NCBI RefSeq assembly: GCF_003014735.1
Contig: NZ_PYAX01000002.1
Location: forward strand, 806,001-870,000
Length of the DNA: 64,000 nt
Direction: 5' to 3'
From: Saccharothrix carnea
Lineage (GTDB): Bacteria > Actinomycetota > Actinomycetes > Mycobacteriales > Pseudonocardiaceae
The notes under the pieces were generated by a model that saw only the letters and a list, made by a program, of their open reading frames with translations, did not search any database and was not told the origin of the DNA. Below are positions 15,535 to 23,751 of the stretch, one piece after another; the stretch's first letter is position 1, and each line of letters opens with the position of its first letter. Made by a program: the position numbers and the translations under genes.

Positions 15535-17589
15535 ATGTTCCGACGTGCCGCACCGAAGGAGCGTGCCCCGCAGGTGGAGCCGGTGATCGAGCGAGAGCCC
15601 CTGGTCCGGACCGCGCCGCCGGCACCGGCGCCCGAGCGGTTCTCGGCCTCGTTCGCGGGCGCGACGCTGGTCGTCGGTCCGCCCGGCGGCGCGAGTCCGG
15701 CCGCCGTCGCGCTCGGTCGGAGCCTGCCGGTGGACCGGGGCCGCACGGTGGTCGTGATCGATCCGCCGGGTGGCGACGAGGTGTCGTTCTGGCCCGTCGT
15801 GGCCGCCGCGTTGCAGGGCCGCGGGCCGGTGCGGCTGATGACGCCGCACTCCGGCACGATGCGGCCGACCGCGCCCGCGCAGTGGCTGTGCGAGCAGCTG
15901 CAGGCGGAGGTGGTGGCGCCGGACGGCGCGGTGACCACGGTGCCGGGCGTGGCGTTCGTCGCGGGCAACGGCGGGTACGGCTGCTGGCTGCGGTTCCTGC
16001 CCGGCACGTCGCCGTCGCCGATGGGCCGCCGGTTCCCGGTGCCGAACTGGGAGGCGGTCGACCCCAACACGCCGTGGCCGACCGGCGAGGTGGGCATCTC
16101 GGAGCCGATCCCGGCGGGGCTGTGGCTGCGGGCGCAACGCGCGCAGTTCGACCCGCAGGCGCCGGACGCGCGGGCGGTGATCGGGCTGCCGTGCCGGGAC
16201 AACGTGCTGACCGTCGTGGTCGGCGGTCCGGGCCAGCCGCCGATCCCGACCGACGAGGTGTGCCGGCTGCTGGGCGGGTTGCCGTCCGCGGCGCGGTCGC
16301 GGGTGCGGCTGGTCTGGTACGGCGGCGAGCACCAGGCGCAGGCGGTCGCGGAAGGGCTCGGCGAGCCGATCTCGCTGTACACGGGCCTGCCGGTGGGGTC
16401 GCTGCGCACCGGTGCGGCCGTGGTGGCGGTGAACCCGCGCGGGCAGCAGACGTGGCGGCCGTACGTGACCGAGGTGCGCTACGCGCCGGGTGGCCCGCCG
16501 GTCGTCTCCGGTTACCGGGTGCCGGTGCCGGGGCTGGTGGAACGCGGTCCGGGCATCTTCGACCTGGGTGGCGGCGTGGTGCTGGAGGTCGTGCCGTCCG
16601 GGCTGTGGGTGCGTGACGCGGAGGACAACGGGCCCGACGTGCGGTCGCTGCCGGTGGACCCGGAGTGGGCCCGGCTGACCGTAGGCACGCCCGGCCGCAC
16701 GACGGCGGGCGCGGTCGCGGTGGCGGGCGCGTCCCTGGTGGAACGGCTGGAGCCGGAGGTGCGGCGGCTGCTGAAGGTGGTGTTCTGCGACCCGACGCCC
16801 ATGCCGCGCCCGCCGGTCGCCGAGGAGCCACCGCCGCCGGTGACGGCCGACGAGCCGGTGCCGCTGAGCGTGGACGGTCCGCTGGCGGACTCCCCCGCGC
16901 CGACGTGGGGCGAGCAGGTGGGCGAGGAGGTCGTGCCGGTCGACCACCGCAGCACCGAGCAGGAACGTGACGCGTTGCGGCGGATGCTGGGCGAGCGGTA
17001 CGGCGAGCACGCGGCGGTGGCGTGCCGGCACATCGCGGAGCGCCCGGACGACCCGGAGGCGTTCGAGGCGGTGGTGACCGACCTCGCGGCGGTGTCGGCG
17101 TTCCTGCGGCACGACGAGGAGATCCTGGTCGAGGCGCTGCGCAGCGGGAAGCTGGGCCGGTTGTGGCCGTACGCGGCGTCGGTGGTGTCGGGGCTGCGGC
17201 GGCTGCCGGTGCACCAGGGCGTGACGGTGTGCTGGGGCGAGGCGCGCCGGTTCCGCACGGGTGACGTGCTGGTCGAGCACGGTGTGCTCAACACGGTGAC
17301 GGGGCCGGTGGTGCCGGTGGACGGGCGGGTGGAGTTCCTGCTCTGGTCGGTGACCGGGCGGAAGGTGTCGGTGGTCGACTCGTTCGGCAGCGTGGTGCAG
17401 GAGCGGGTGGTGTTCGCGCCGGGCACGGCGTTCAAGGTGCTCGCGGTGGTGGAGGCGGAGGAGTCGGCGCCGATGCAGGTGATGGCGCAGGAGGTGGTGG
17501 GCCGCCACCACGAGCTGCCGCCGGGTGTGCTGGGCAGCCTGGAACGGGCCGCCGTGGCACTGCGCAACCAGGCCCGCGCCACGGCGTAG
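15535..17589 (+). CDS. Large actinobacterial protein with degenerate ADP-ribosyltransferase-like C-terminus
   Basis: 684 residues, no signal peptide or membrane segment. Residues 1-120 are Pro/Ala-rich followed by a strand-rich region (ATLVVGPPGGASPAAVALGRSL). A middle region (about 120-370) is of unknown fold, with GNGGYGCWLRFLPGTSPSP. From about residue 470 the order of elements resembles ADP-ribosyltransferases: a helical lead-in, LPVHQGVTVCWGEA in place of the L-x-x-Y-R-G strand, and VSVVDSFGSVVQERVVFAPGTAFKVL in place of the strand ending E-x-E-V-L-F-x-P-G-T. The Arg, Ser-Thr-Ser and E-x-E positions are not conserved, so catalysis is doubtful. The ART link is inference from pattern only. 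It stands 12 bp after the SOS-box membrane gene. Confidence 0.75.
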   Translation: MFRRAAPKERAPQVEPVIEREPLVRTAPPAPAPERFSASFAGATLVVGPPGGASPAAVALGRSLPVDRGRTVVVIDPPGGDEVSFWPVVAAALQGRGPVRLMTPHSGTMRPTAPAQWLCEQLQAEVVAPDGAVTTVPGVAFVAGNGGYGCWLRFLPGTSPSPMGRRFPVPNWEAVDPNTPWPTGEVGISEPIPAGLWLRAQRAQFDPQAPDARAVIGLPCRDNVLTVVVGGPGQPPIPTDEVCRLLGGLPSAARSRVRLVWYGGEHQAQAVAEGLGEPISLYTGLPVGSLRTGAAVVAVNPRGQQTWRPYVTEVRYAPGGPPVVSGYRVPVPGLVERGPGIFDLGGGVVLEVVPSGLWVRDAEDNGPDVRSLPVDPEWARLTVGTPGRTTAGAVAVAGASLVERLEPEVRRLLKVVFCDPTPMPRPPVAEEPPPPVTADEPVPLSVDGPLADSPAPTWGEQVGEEVVPVDHRSTEQERDALRRMLGERYGEHAAVACRHIAERPDDPEAFEAVVTDLAAVSAFLRHDEEILVEALRSGKLGRLWPYAASVVSGLRRLPVHQGVTVCWGEARRFRTGDVLVEHGVLNTVTGPVVPVDGRVEFLLWSVTGRKVSVVDSFGSVVQERVVFAPGTAFKVLAVVEAEESAPMQVMAQEVVGRHHELPPGVLGSLERAAVALRNQARATA

Positions 17590-17610
17590 GTCGGGCGGCC
17601 CTGGGCGGAG

Positions 17611-17775
17611 TCCGCGAGGGGCGCGGCGGCGACCTCGACCGCCCGGCGCCGCACGACCTGATCCGCGAGGGCCGCGGCACCCCGGCCTCGACAGTCCGGC
17701 GCCGCAGGTCGGGAGGCGGCCTGGTCCGCGCGAGCCGCGGCGTGGCCTCCCCGTGTCGGCAGGCGGCGACCCGGT
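17611..17775. repeat. Degenerate tandem repeat, about 51-63 bp, three copies
   Basis: Copies begin with TCCGCGAGG/TCCGCGCGA at 17611, 17662 and 17725, share the later core CCGGCGCCGCA in the first two, and decay in the third. It fills the 225-bp gap between two convergent genes. The high GC and internal complementarity could also serve as a bidirectional terminator. Confidence 0.5.
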
Positions 17776-17814
17776 CGCGGCGGCGCGTCGCAGGCCGCGG
17801 CCCCGCGCCCCGCC

Positions 17815-18855
17815 TCAGTACGCGGCGGCTCGGTCGGCGAAGTGCGGCGCGGGCGCGACGCCCGCCGAGGCCGGGTAGGAGACGCGGTCGGGTACGCCGT
17901 CCGACGTGTAGCGCTGCGCCGGCGCGGCGGCCAGCTGGTCGAGCCACACCGCGGAGCCGTAGCGGGCGTCCTCGCCGGTCGGGTCCTGCGACCGGATGCG
18001 CGGGGTGTTCGCCGGGTCGAAGTCCGCAGCGAACGGCGACGGCGCCGGTCCCGCCCCCACCATCAGCACGCACGCGTACTCGTACGCCACGCCATCGGAG
18101 GCACCGCGCAGGGCCAGCGTGCCGTTCGCCGGGATCGCGCCGAACGGCAGGGCGAGGCTCGACACCTGGTAGCCGGGCACGGCCTGCTGGATCTCCCGCT
18201 GCCCGGACGCGATCGCGCCCTGCACGCCCCCGTCGTCGGCCATCGCGAGGTTGGTGTGGTCACGCGTGTGGTTGCCGATCTCGAAACCGTGGTCGCGCAG
18301 CCAGCGCAGCGCCGCACCATCGGGTGACCCGAACGGCCCGGCGTTGACGTACAGGCTGGCCACCGGCCGGAAACCGGGGTGTCGCGCGGCCACGTCCAGC
18401 AGGATCGCGATGGCCGTGCCCGGTACGGGCGCGCCGTCCGGGCCGAGCGCGAACTGGGTCGCGTCGCCGTCGTCGAAGGTCAGCACGACGGGGTGGGCGC
18501 CCGCGGGGAGGTCGATGCGCCCGGTCGCGTACTCGGCGGTGGTCACCGGCACGTACCCCTCGGCGGCCAGCCGTTCCAGCTCGGCGCGGAACGCCGCCGG
18601 TGTCCGGTCGTAGACCGAGGTGGGCTGCTCGACGAGCCGGTGGTACATCAGGATCGGCACCAGGCCGAGTTCGTTGGCGCCCACGGCGGCCGGGTCGGGC
18701 GGCGCGGAGGACGACGGTGGGGCGGACGAGTCCGGTGGCAACTGCGCCGCGGCCTGGTCGGGTGGTCCCGCCGCGGGTTGGGCGCCGCAGCCGCAGCACA
18801 GGGCCGCGACGAGCGCGACGACGGTCCGGACCGACCTGCTCGACGTGGTGTTCAC
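17815..18855 (-). CDS. Exported polysaccharide deacetylase (NodB/CE4 family)
   Basis: About 346 residues from GTG 18855. A hydrophobic stretch TVVALVAALCCGCG acts as signal peptide (a lipoprotein is possible, though the lipobox is not canonical), followed by a Pro/Ser-rich linker. The NodB domain begins at LVPILMYHRLVE; motif 1 is VVLTFDDGD with the metal-binding Asp pair, motif 2 is EIGNHTRDHTNL with the two metal-binding His. The family removes N- or O-acetyl groups from peptidoglycan, chitin or xylan outside the cell. Neighbours do not settle which. A start 15 codons upstream (18900) is possible but would put charged residues before the signal peptide. Confidence 0.85.
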   Translation of the reverse strand: MNTTSSRSVRTVVALVAALCCGCGAQPAAGPPDQAAAQLPPDSSAPPSSSAPPDPAAVGANELGLVPILMYHRLVEQPTSVYDRTPAAFRAELERLAAEGYVPVTTAEYATGRIDLPAGAHPVVLTFDDGDATQFALGPDGAPVPGTAIAILLDVAARHPGFRPVASLYVNAGPFGSPDGAALRWLRDHGFEIGNHTRDHTNLAMADDGGVQGAIASGQREIQQAVPGYQVSSLALPFGAIPANGTLALRGASDGVAYEYACVLMVGAGPAPSPFAADFDPANTPRIRSQDPTGEDARYGSAVWLDQLAAAPAQRYTSDGVPDRVSYPASAGVAPAPHFADRAAAY

Positions 18856-18983
18856 ACCCGGATGGTTCCGCGTCCGGACCGGGTCGACACGGTCGTACAC
18901 CCCTTCGGATGACCTTCGGTTTGGCGTCCCGCCGCCTGGTCAAGTCGCTGGGAGCCGCTGCCACGCCCAGATCGGAGTCACCG

Positions 18984-20561
18984 ATGTCGGATACGCCCCG
19001 GAAGCTCAAGCGCGTGCTGATCCCAGTCGTCGGCGTGGTGGTGCTGCTGCTCATCGCGGGCGTCGTCACGACGATCGTGCACGGCCGCGGTGTCGGGTTG
19101 GCCGTGGCCGAGTTGGGCGACGGCAGCGCTGTCACTCCTTCGGGTGTAGAGCGCGTGTCCATCACCACCGCGGAGGCCGGCGGGCTCGACCGTGTGACCG
19201 TGCACGTGGACGGACAGCCGGTGGAGGCGCTGCGCGCCGACGGCCGCATGACGTTGACCGGGGTCAAGCTCGCCGAGGGCAGGCACACGCTGTCGGTGCG
19301 GGCGGCCAACCCGTTGCCGTGGATGCCCGACGTGGAGGTGCAGCGCGAGTTCACCGTGGACGCGACGCCGCCTTCGCTGAAGGTGGACGTGGTCGAGGCC
19401 GAGTCGCCGCGCGGCCCGGTGACGGTGAAGGGCAGCGCGGAGGGCGCGGACTCGGTGCGGGTGGCCGACCAGGAGGTGGAGCTGCGCGACGGCAGGTTCG
19501 AGACGTCGCTGCGGGAGGTGCCCACGAGCGTCCGGGTCGAGGCCAGTGACGCCGCGGGCAACGCCCAGCGCCACGACGTCGCGGTCAAGGTCACCCACCC
19601 GGGTATGCGGGCCGTGCACCTGAGCGCCGCGGCGTGGGCGACGGCGTCGTTGCGGGACCCGGTGCTGGCGATGGCGCGCGAGGGCCGCATCGACACCGTG
19701 CAGCTCGACATCAAGGACGAGAGCGGCGAGATCGGCTACGACTCGCAGGTGCCGCTGGCCAGGCAGATCGGCGCGACCCGCAACTACTACGACGCGCGCG
19801 CCGCGCTGGACGAGCTGCACGCGCTGGGGCTGCGGGTGGTGGGCAGGCTGGTGGCGTTCCGCGACCCGGTGCTGGGCAAGGCGTCGTGGGAGTCGGGCGC
19901 CCGGGACCGGGTGGCGCAGAACTCGTCCGGCGCGCCCTGGTCGGCGCACTACGGCGAGTACGCGTTCACCAACTTCGCCAACCCCGAGGTCCGCGCCTAC
20001 AACACCGCGATCGCCGCGGAGGCCGCGTCGCTGGGCTTCGACGACATCCTCTACGACTACGTGCGGCGGCCGGACGGCCCGATCGGGCAGATGGTGTTCC
20101 CCGGCCTGACCACGAGCCCCGAGCAGTCCATCACGGACTTCCTGGCGGAGAACCGGGCCGCGGTCCGGCCGCTGGGCGCGTACCTGGGCGCGTCGGTGTT
20201 CGGCATCGCCGCGCACGCGCCCACGGACGTCGCGCAGGACATCCCGTCCCTCGCGGCGCACGTGGACTACGTCGCGCCGATGGTCTACCCGTCGCACTGG
20301 GGTCCGGGCGAGTACGGGGTGTCCAACCCGAACGCCCAGCCGTACGAGATCGTGCGGGCGTCGGTGGCGGACTTCGTCCGGTTGACCAAGGACAGCGGCG
20401 CGACGGTGATCCCGTGGCTGCAGGCGTTCTCGCTGGGCCACCACTACGGCCCGGGTGAGGTGCAGGCGCAGGTGCGGGGGTCGGCGGAGGCGGGTGCGCC
20501 GTCGTTCCTGCTGTGGAACGCGGCGTGCACGTACGGCTCGTCCGGCTTGGAGCCCGCATGA
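18984..20561 (+). CDS. Membrane-anchored DUF4015 glycoside-hydrolase-like protein
   Basis: 525 residues. After the cytosolic MSDTPRKLKR comes one membrane helix (VLIPVVGVVVLLLIAGVVTTIV). A beta-rich stalk follows with at least one Ig-like module (TPPSLKVDVVEAESPRGPV through VEASDAAGN). The C-terminal 320 residues form the putative glycosyl hydrolase domain (DUF4015): GMRAVHLSAAAWA, IDTVQLDIKDESGEIGYDS, FDDILYDYVRRPDG, APMVYPSHWGPGEYG and IPWLQAF. The Asp-rich strand ends fit a TIM-barrel hydrolase acting on an extracellular glycan. The ATGA overlap with the next gene (20558-20561) makes the two a translational pair. Confidence 0.85.
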   Translation: MSDTPRKLKRVLIPVVGVVVLLLIAGVVTTIVHGRGVGLAVAELGDGSAVTPSGVERVSITTAEAGGLDRVTVHVDGQPVEALRADGRMTLTGVKLAEGRHTLSVRAANPLPWMPDVEVQREFTVDATPPSLKVDVVEAESPRGPVTVKGSAEGADSVRVADQEVELRDGRFETSLREVPTSVRVEASDAAGNAQRHDVAVKVTHPGMRAVHLSAAAWATASLRDPVLAMAREGRIDTVQLDIKDESGEIGYDSQVPLARQIGATRNYYDARAALDELHALGLRVVGRLVAFRDPVLGKASWESGARDRVAQNSSGAPWSAHYGEYAFTNFANPEVRAYNTAIAAEAASLGFDDILYDYVRRPDGPIGQMVFPGLTTSPEQSITDFLAENRAAVRPLGAYLGASVFGIAAHAPTDVAQDIPSLAAHVDYVAPMVYPSHWGPGEYGVSNPNAQPYEIVRASVADFVRLTKDSGATVIPWLQAFSLGHHYGPGEVQAQVRGSAEAGAPSFLLWNAACTYGSSGLEPA

Positions 20562-21346
20562 GGCCGGTGTCGCTGCTGCCCTACCTGGCGGGCGTCTGCC
20601 TGGCGGCGACGGCCGTGGTGGTGCTGGACGTCGGGATGGCACCGCGGCCGGCGACGGTGGCGTGGCCCGCGGCCGGTGTCGTGCCCCCTCCCCCGCTGCC
20701 CCCGGCGCAGAGCGCGCCACCGGTCGACGCGCTGCACTCGGGCGCGGACCTGCCGCCCGGTCCGCCGTTCCCCGAGCAGGGTGCGGGCACGTGGCACGTC
20801 GTGCCGCCGTCCGGCGCCCGAGGCACGGCCGGCACCACGTACGCGGTCGAGGTGGAGGACGGTGTGGTGCTGCCGCAGGGCGACGACTCGTTCGCCGCCG
20901 TGGTGGACCACGCGTTGCGGCACCCGCGCGGGTGGTCGGGGCGGCACGCGTTCCGGCGCGTCGGCGACGACGTCGTGCCCGAGCTGCGGATCCGGTTGAC
21001 CTCGCAGCGGACCGCGCGGTCGCTGTGCGGGTTCGAGCTGCCCTACGACGTGTCGTGCCGGGTGGGGCCGGTGGTGCACCTCAGCACGGCGCGCTGGTTC
21101 CGCGGCGCCCACACCTACGGCGGCGACCTGCGCGGCTACCGGATCTACGCGGTCAACCACGAGGTCGGGCACTTCCTGGGCCTGGGCCACGAGGTGTGCC
21201 CGGCGGACGGCGCGCCGGCGCCGGTGATGATGCAGCAGACGTTGAGCGTGGACAACGACGGGCTGGCGTCCATCACCACGGGCAGCGACCAGGGTGTCGT
21301 GGTCGTGCCGGACGGCAACTCGTGCGAGCCCAACCCGTGGCCGTGA
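20558..21346 (+). CDS. Secreted DUF3152 protein, zinc-metalloprotease-like
   Basis: 262 residues. An N-terminal hydrophobic stretch (LLPYLAGVCLAATAVVVLDV) is a signal peptide or anchor, followed by a Pro-rich linker. The DUF3152 domain starts near GTTYAVEVEDGVVLPQGDDSF and contains NHEVGHFLGLGHEVCP, i.e. H-E-x-x-H-x-x-G-x-x-H as in metzincin-type zinc peptidases, then APVMMQQT, which mimics the Met-turn. It ends in PNPWP, as is usual in this family. The coupling to the DUF4015 protein suggests that both act on the cell surface; substrate unknown. Confidence 0.85.
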   Translation: MRPVSLLPYLAGVCLAATAVVVLDVGMAPRPATVAWPAAGVVPPPPLPPAQSAPPVDALHSGADLPPGPPFPEQGAGTWHVVPPSGARGTAGTTYAVEVEDGVVLPQGDDSFAAVVDHALRHPRGWSGRHAFRRVGDDVVPELRIRLTSQRTARSLCGFELPYDVSCRVGPVVHLSTARWFRGAHTYGGDLRGYRIYAVNHEVGHFLGLGHEVCPADGAPAPVMMQQTLSVDNDGLASITTGSDQGVVVVPDGNSCEPNPWP

Positions 21347-21369
21347 GGGTGCGGTCCCGACCGCCGGAC

Positions 21370-21409
21370 GGCCGCCGTCGCGCGGACGCGCCTCCGCGCG
21401 ACGGCGGCC
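21370..21409. terminator. Perfect 17-bp stem hairpin, bidirectional terminator
   Basis: Bases 21370-21386 and 21393-21409 are exact reverse complements around a CGCGCC loop. It lies between the convergent DUF3152 gene (ends 21346) and beta-glucosidase gene (stop at 21417). There is no T-run, as is normal for actinomycete terminators. Confidence 0.85.
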
Positions 21410-21416
21410 ACGCGGG

Positions 21417-22787
21417 TCAGCCCGCCGCGGCCGTCCTGGCCCGCTGCTCGGCGACCAGGTCGCGGTACCAGTGGAAGCTCGCCCGGGGCGTGCGGACCAG
21501 CGTGTCGTAGTCCACGTGCACGAGGCCGAACCGGTGCTTGTAGCCGTGCGCCCACTCGAAGTTGTCCAGGAAGGACCACACGAAGTAGCCGCGCAGGTCG
21601 ACACCGGCGGTGATCGCGTCGCGCGCCGCCGCGAGGTGGGTGCGCAGGTAGTCGATGCGCTCCTGGTCGACGAAACCGGGGTGGTCGGGGTAGACGCACC
21701 CGTTCTCGGTGACGTACACCGGCGGCAGGTCGGGGTAGCGCTCCTTGAGCCCGACCAGCGTCTGGGTGAGGCCTTCGGGTTCGACCGGCCAGTTCATCGC
21801 GGTGCGCGGCACGTCCGGCAGCCGGGTGGTGTCGATGCCGACGTCGATCGACGTGCGGGTGGCCGGGTCCGGGTCGCGGTGCGGCGCGTCGGCCACGTGC
21901 TGCCGGTAGTAGTAGTTGATGCCCACGTAGTCCAGCGGCGTGGAGATCAGCTCCAGGTCGCCGTCGCGGCGGAACGACAGGTCGGTCACGCCGGCGAACG
22001 TGTCCTCGTAGTCGTCCGGGTAGCGGCCCGCGAACAGCGGTTCGGTGAACTGGCGGCGCAGCAGCAGGTCGTGCCGCCGTGCCGCGGCGACGTCGGCGTC
22101 CGACGAGGTGACCGGGGTGGACGGCGACTGGTTGAGCACGATCCCGAACTCGTGGCCCGGCGTGCCGCGCATGGCCCGCACCGCCAGCCCGTGCGCCACC
22201 ATCAGGTGGTGCGCGGCGGCGAGGGAGCCGTGGCCCTCCCGCGCGCCGGGAGCGTGTCTGCCTTCGCCGTAGCCGACGATCGAGGACACGTACGGCTCGT
22301 TGAACGTCGTCCACTTCGACACCCGGTCACCCAGGGCGTCGTGCACGACCACGGCGTACTCGGCGAACCGCTCGGCGGTGTCGCGGGAGCGCCAGCCGCC
22401 CAGTTCCTCCAGCGCCTGCGGCAGGTCCCAGTGGTACAGGGTGAGGAACGGCTCGATGCCGCGGTCCAGCAGCCCGTCGACCAGGCGCCGGTAGAAGTCG
22501 AGCCCGCGCTGCTCGACCCGGCCCGCGCCATCGGGCACGATCCGGGGCCACGCCACCGAGAACCGGTACGCGTCCACGCCCAGCTCGCCGAGCAGCGCCA
22601 GGTCCTCCGGCATCCGGTGGTAGTGGTCGCACGCGACGGCTCCGGTGTCGCCACCGGCGACGGCGCCCGGCACCGCGCCGAACGCGTCCCAGATCGACGG
22701 TCCTCTCCCGTCTGCGTCCACGGCCCCTTCGATCTGGTAGGCCGAGGTGGCGACGCCCCAGCGGAATCCTCGGGGGAAGTCGATCAA
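21417..22787 (-). CDS. bglC: Family 1 beta-glucosidase, cytosolic
   Basis: 456 residues, standard GH1 length, no signal peptide. It opens with FPRGFRWGVATSAYQIEGAV, has the acid/base Glu in WTTFNEPYV and the nucleophile Glu in VYVTENGCVYPD, and shows the GH1 aglycone-site stretch SFLDNFEWAHGYKHRFGLV. It splits cellobiose or other beta-glucosides after uptake by the neighbouring ABC system. The order SBP-permease-permease-GH1 with a divergent LacI gene is that of the Streptomyces cebEFG-bglC locus, which is the reason for the symbol. It lies 73 bp after cebG. Confidence 0.92.
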   Translation of the reverse strand: MIDFPRGFRWGVATSAYQIEGAVDADGRGPSIWDAFGAVPGAVAGGDTGAVACDHYHRMPEDLALLGELGVDAYRFSVAWPRIVPDGAGRVEQRGLDFYRRLVDGLLDRGIEPFLTLYHWDLPQALEELGGWRSRDTAERFAEYAVVVHDALGDRVSKWTTFNEPYVSSIVGYGEGRHAPGAREGHGSLAAAHHLMVAHGLAVRAMRGTPGHEFGIVLNQSPSTPVTSSDADVAAARRHDLLLRRQFTEPLFAGRYPDDYEDTFAGVTDLSFRRDGDLELISTPLDYVGINYYYRQHVADAPHRDPDPATRTSIDVGIDTTRLPDVPRTAMNWPVEPEGLTQTLVGLKERYPDLPPVYVTENGCVYPDHPGFVDQERIDYLRTHLAAARDAITAGVDLRGYFVWSFLDNFEWAHGYKHRFGLVHVDYDTLVRTPRASFHWYRDLVAEQRARTAAAG

Positions 22788-22860
22788 CTGAAACTCCTAG
22801 ACAAGCCGGTGGTGTGGGGAAGCGGTGCGGTTGCGGCGTGGCGGTGGGTGGCTGGCGCGC

Positions 22861-23742
22861 TCATCCCTTGAGCGCCCCCGCCATGATCCCGCCGACGATC
22901 TGGCGGCCGAACAGCAGGAACACCACGAGCACCGGCACGGTGCCGATCGTCGCCGCGGTGAGCACGAGGGTGTAGTCGGTGGTGTACCCGCTGGCCAGGG
23001 TGTTCAACGCGGTCTGCACGGTGGGGTTCTCGGGCGTGAGCACGACCAGCGGCCAGAAGAAGTCGTTCCACGCCTGCATGAACGTGAACAGGCCGAGCAC
23101 GGCGGCGGCGGGGCGTGCGGCGGGCAGCACCACGTGCCAGTACAGGCGCAGGGAGCTGCACCCGTCCATCCGGCCGGCTTCGAGCAGCTCGTCGGGCACG
23201 GCGCGTTCGAAGTACTGGCGCATGAAGAACACGCCGAACGCGGTGACCAGGCCGGGCACGATGACCGCGTGCAGCTCGCCCGCCCAGCCGAAGTCGCTCA
23301 TCATCATGTACAGCGGGATGACGCCGAGCTCGGTGGGCACCGCCTGGGTCGCCACGACCAGCAGCATGAGCGCGGACCGGCCGCGGAACTTCAGCTTGGC
23401 GAACGCGAAACCGGCCAGGGTGGAGAAGAACACCACCGACAGCGTGATGGTGCCCGCCACGACCAGCGAGTTCATCATCGCCAGCGCGAAGTCCGACTGG
23501 TCGAACACCCGCGCGATGTTGGCGAACAGGTGGCCGCCGGGCACCAGCACCGGCGGCACGCTGCTCACCTTGTCCGGTGTCTGCGAGGACACGACGAGCG
23601 ACCAGTACACCGGGAACGCCGACCCGGCGAGCACCGCGATCAGCGCCGCGTAGGTCCACGGTCCGGGCAGCCGCAACGCCCGGCGCCGCCCGGACGGCGC
23701 CGGCGGCGCGTCGGGCGCCAGCGGTTCGAGCACGGTGGTCAT
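22861..23742 (-). CDS. cebG: Sugar ABC transporter permease, CebG-like
   Basis: 293 residues with six membrane helices. The cytosolic EAA loop EAGRMDGCSSLRLYWHVVLP (about residues 190-210) contacts the ATPase. It is the MalG-type inner-membrane subunit of a cello-oligosaccharide importer. The ATP-binding subunit is not encoded here; in streptomycetes a shared MsiK serves such systems, and the same is likely here by inference. A gap of only nine bases separates it from cebF. Confidence 0.9.
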   Translation of the reverse strand: MTTVLEPLAPDAPPAPSGRRRALRLPGPWTYAALIAVLAGSAFPVYWSLVVSSQTPDKVSSVPPVLVPGGHLFANIARVFDQSDFALAMMNSLVVAGTITLSVVFFSTLAGFAFAKLKFRGRSALMLLVVATQAVPTELGVIPLYMMMSDFGWAGELHAVIVPGLVTAFGVFFMRQYFERAVPDELLEAGRMDGCSSLRLYWHVVLPAARPAAAVLGLFTFMQAWNDFFWPLVVLTPENPTVQTALNTLASGYTTDYTLVLTAATIGTVPVLVVFLLFGRQIVGGIMAGALKG

Positions 23743-23751
23743 GGTGTCCTC

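Noticed and set aside
14998..17511. Long minus-strand frames opposite the ART-like protein
   Set aside because: The plus-strand frame has the expected third-position GC bias and domain-like sequence; the antisense frames do not.
16950..17589. An active ADP-ribosyltransferase toxin
   Set aside because: The Arg, Ser-Thr-Ser and E-x-E positions are all replaced and there is no export signal.
18600..18983. Upstream extension of the DUF4015 protein to GTG 18600
   Set aside because: It would overlap the divergent deacetylase start and put low-complexity Arg/Pro text before the membrane anchor.
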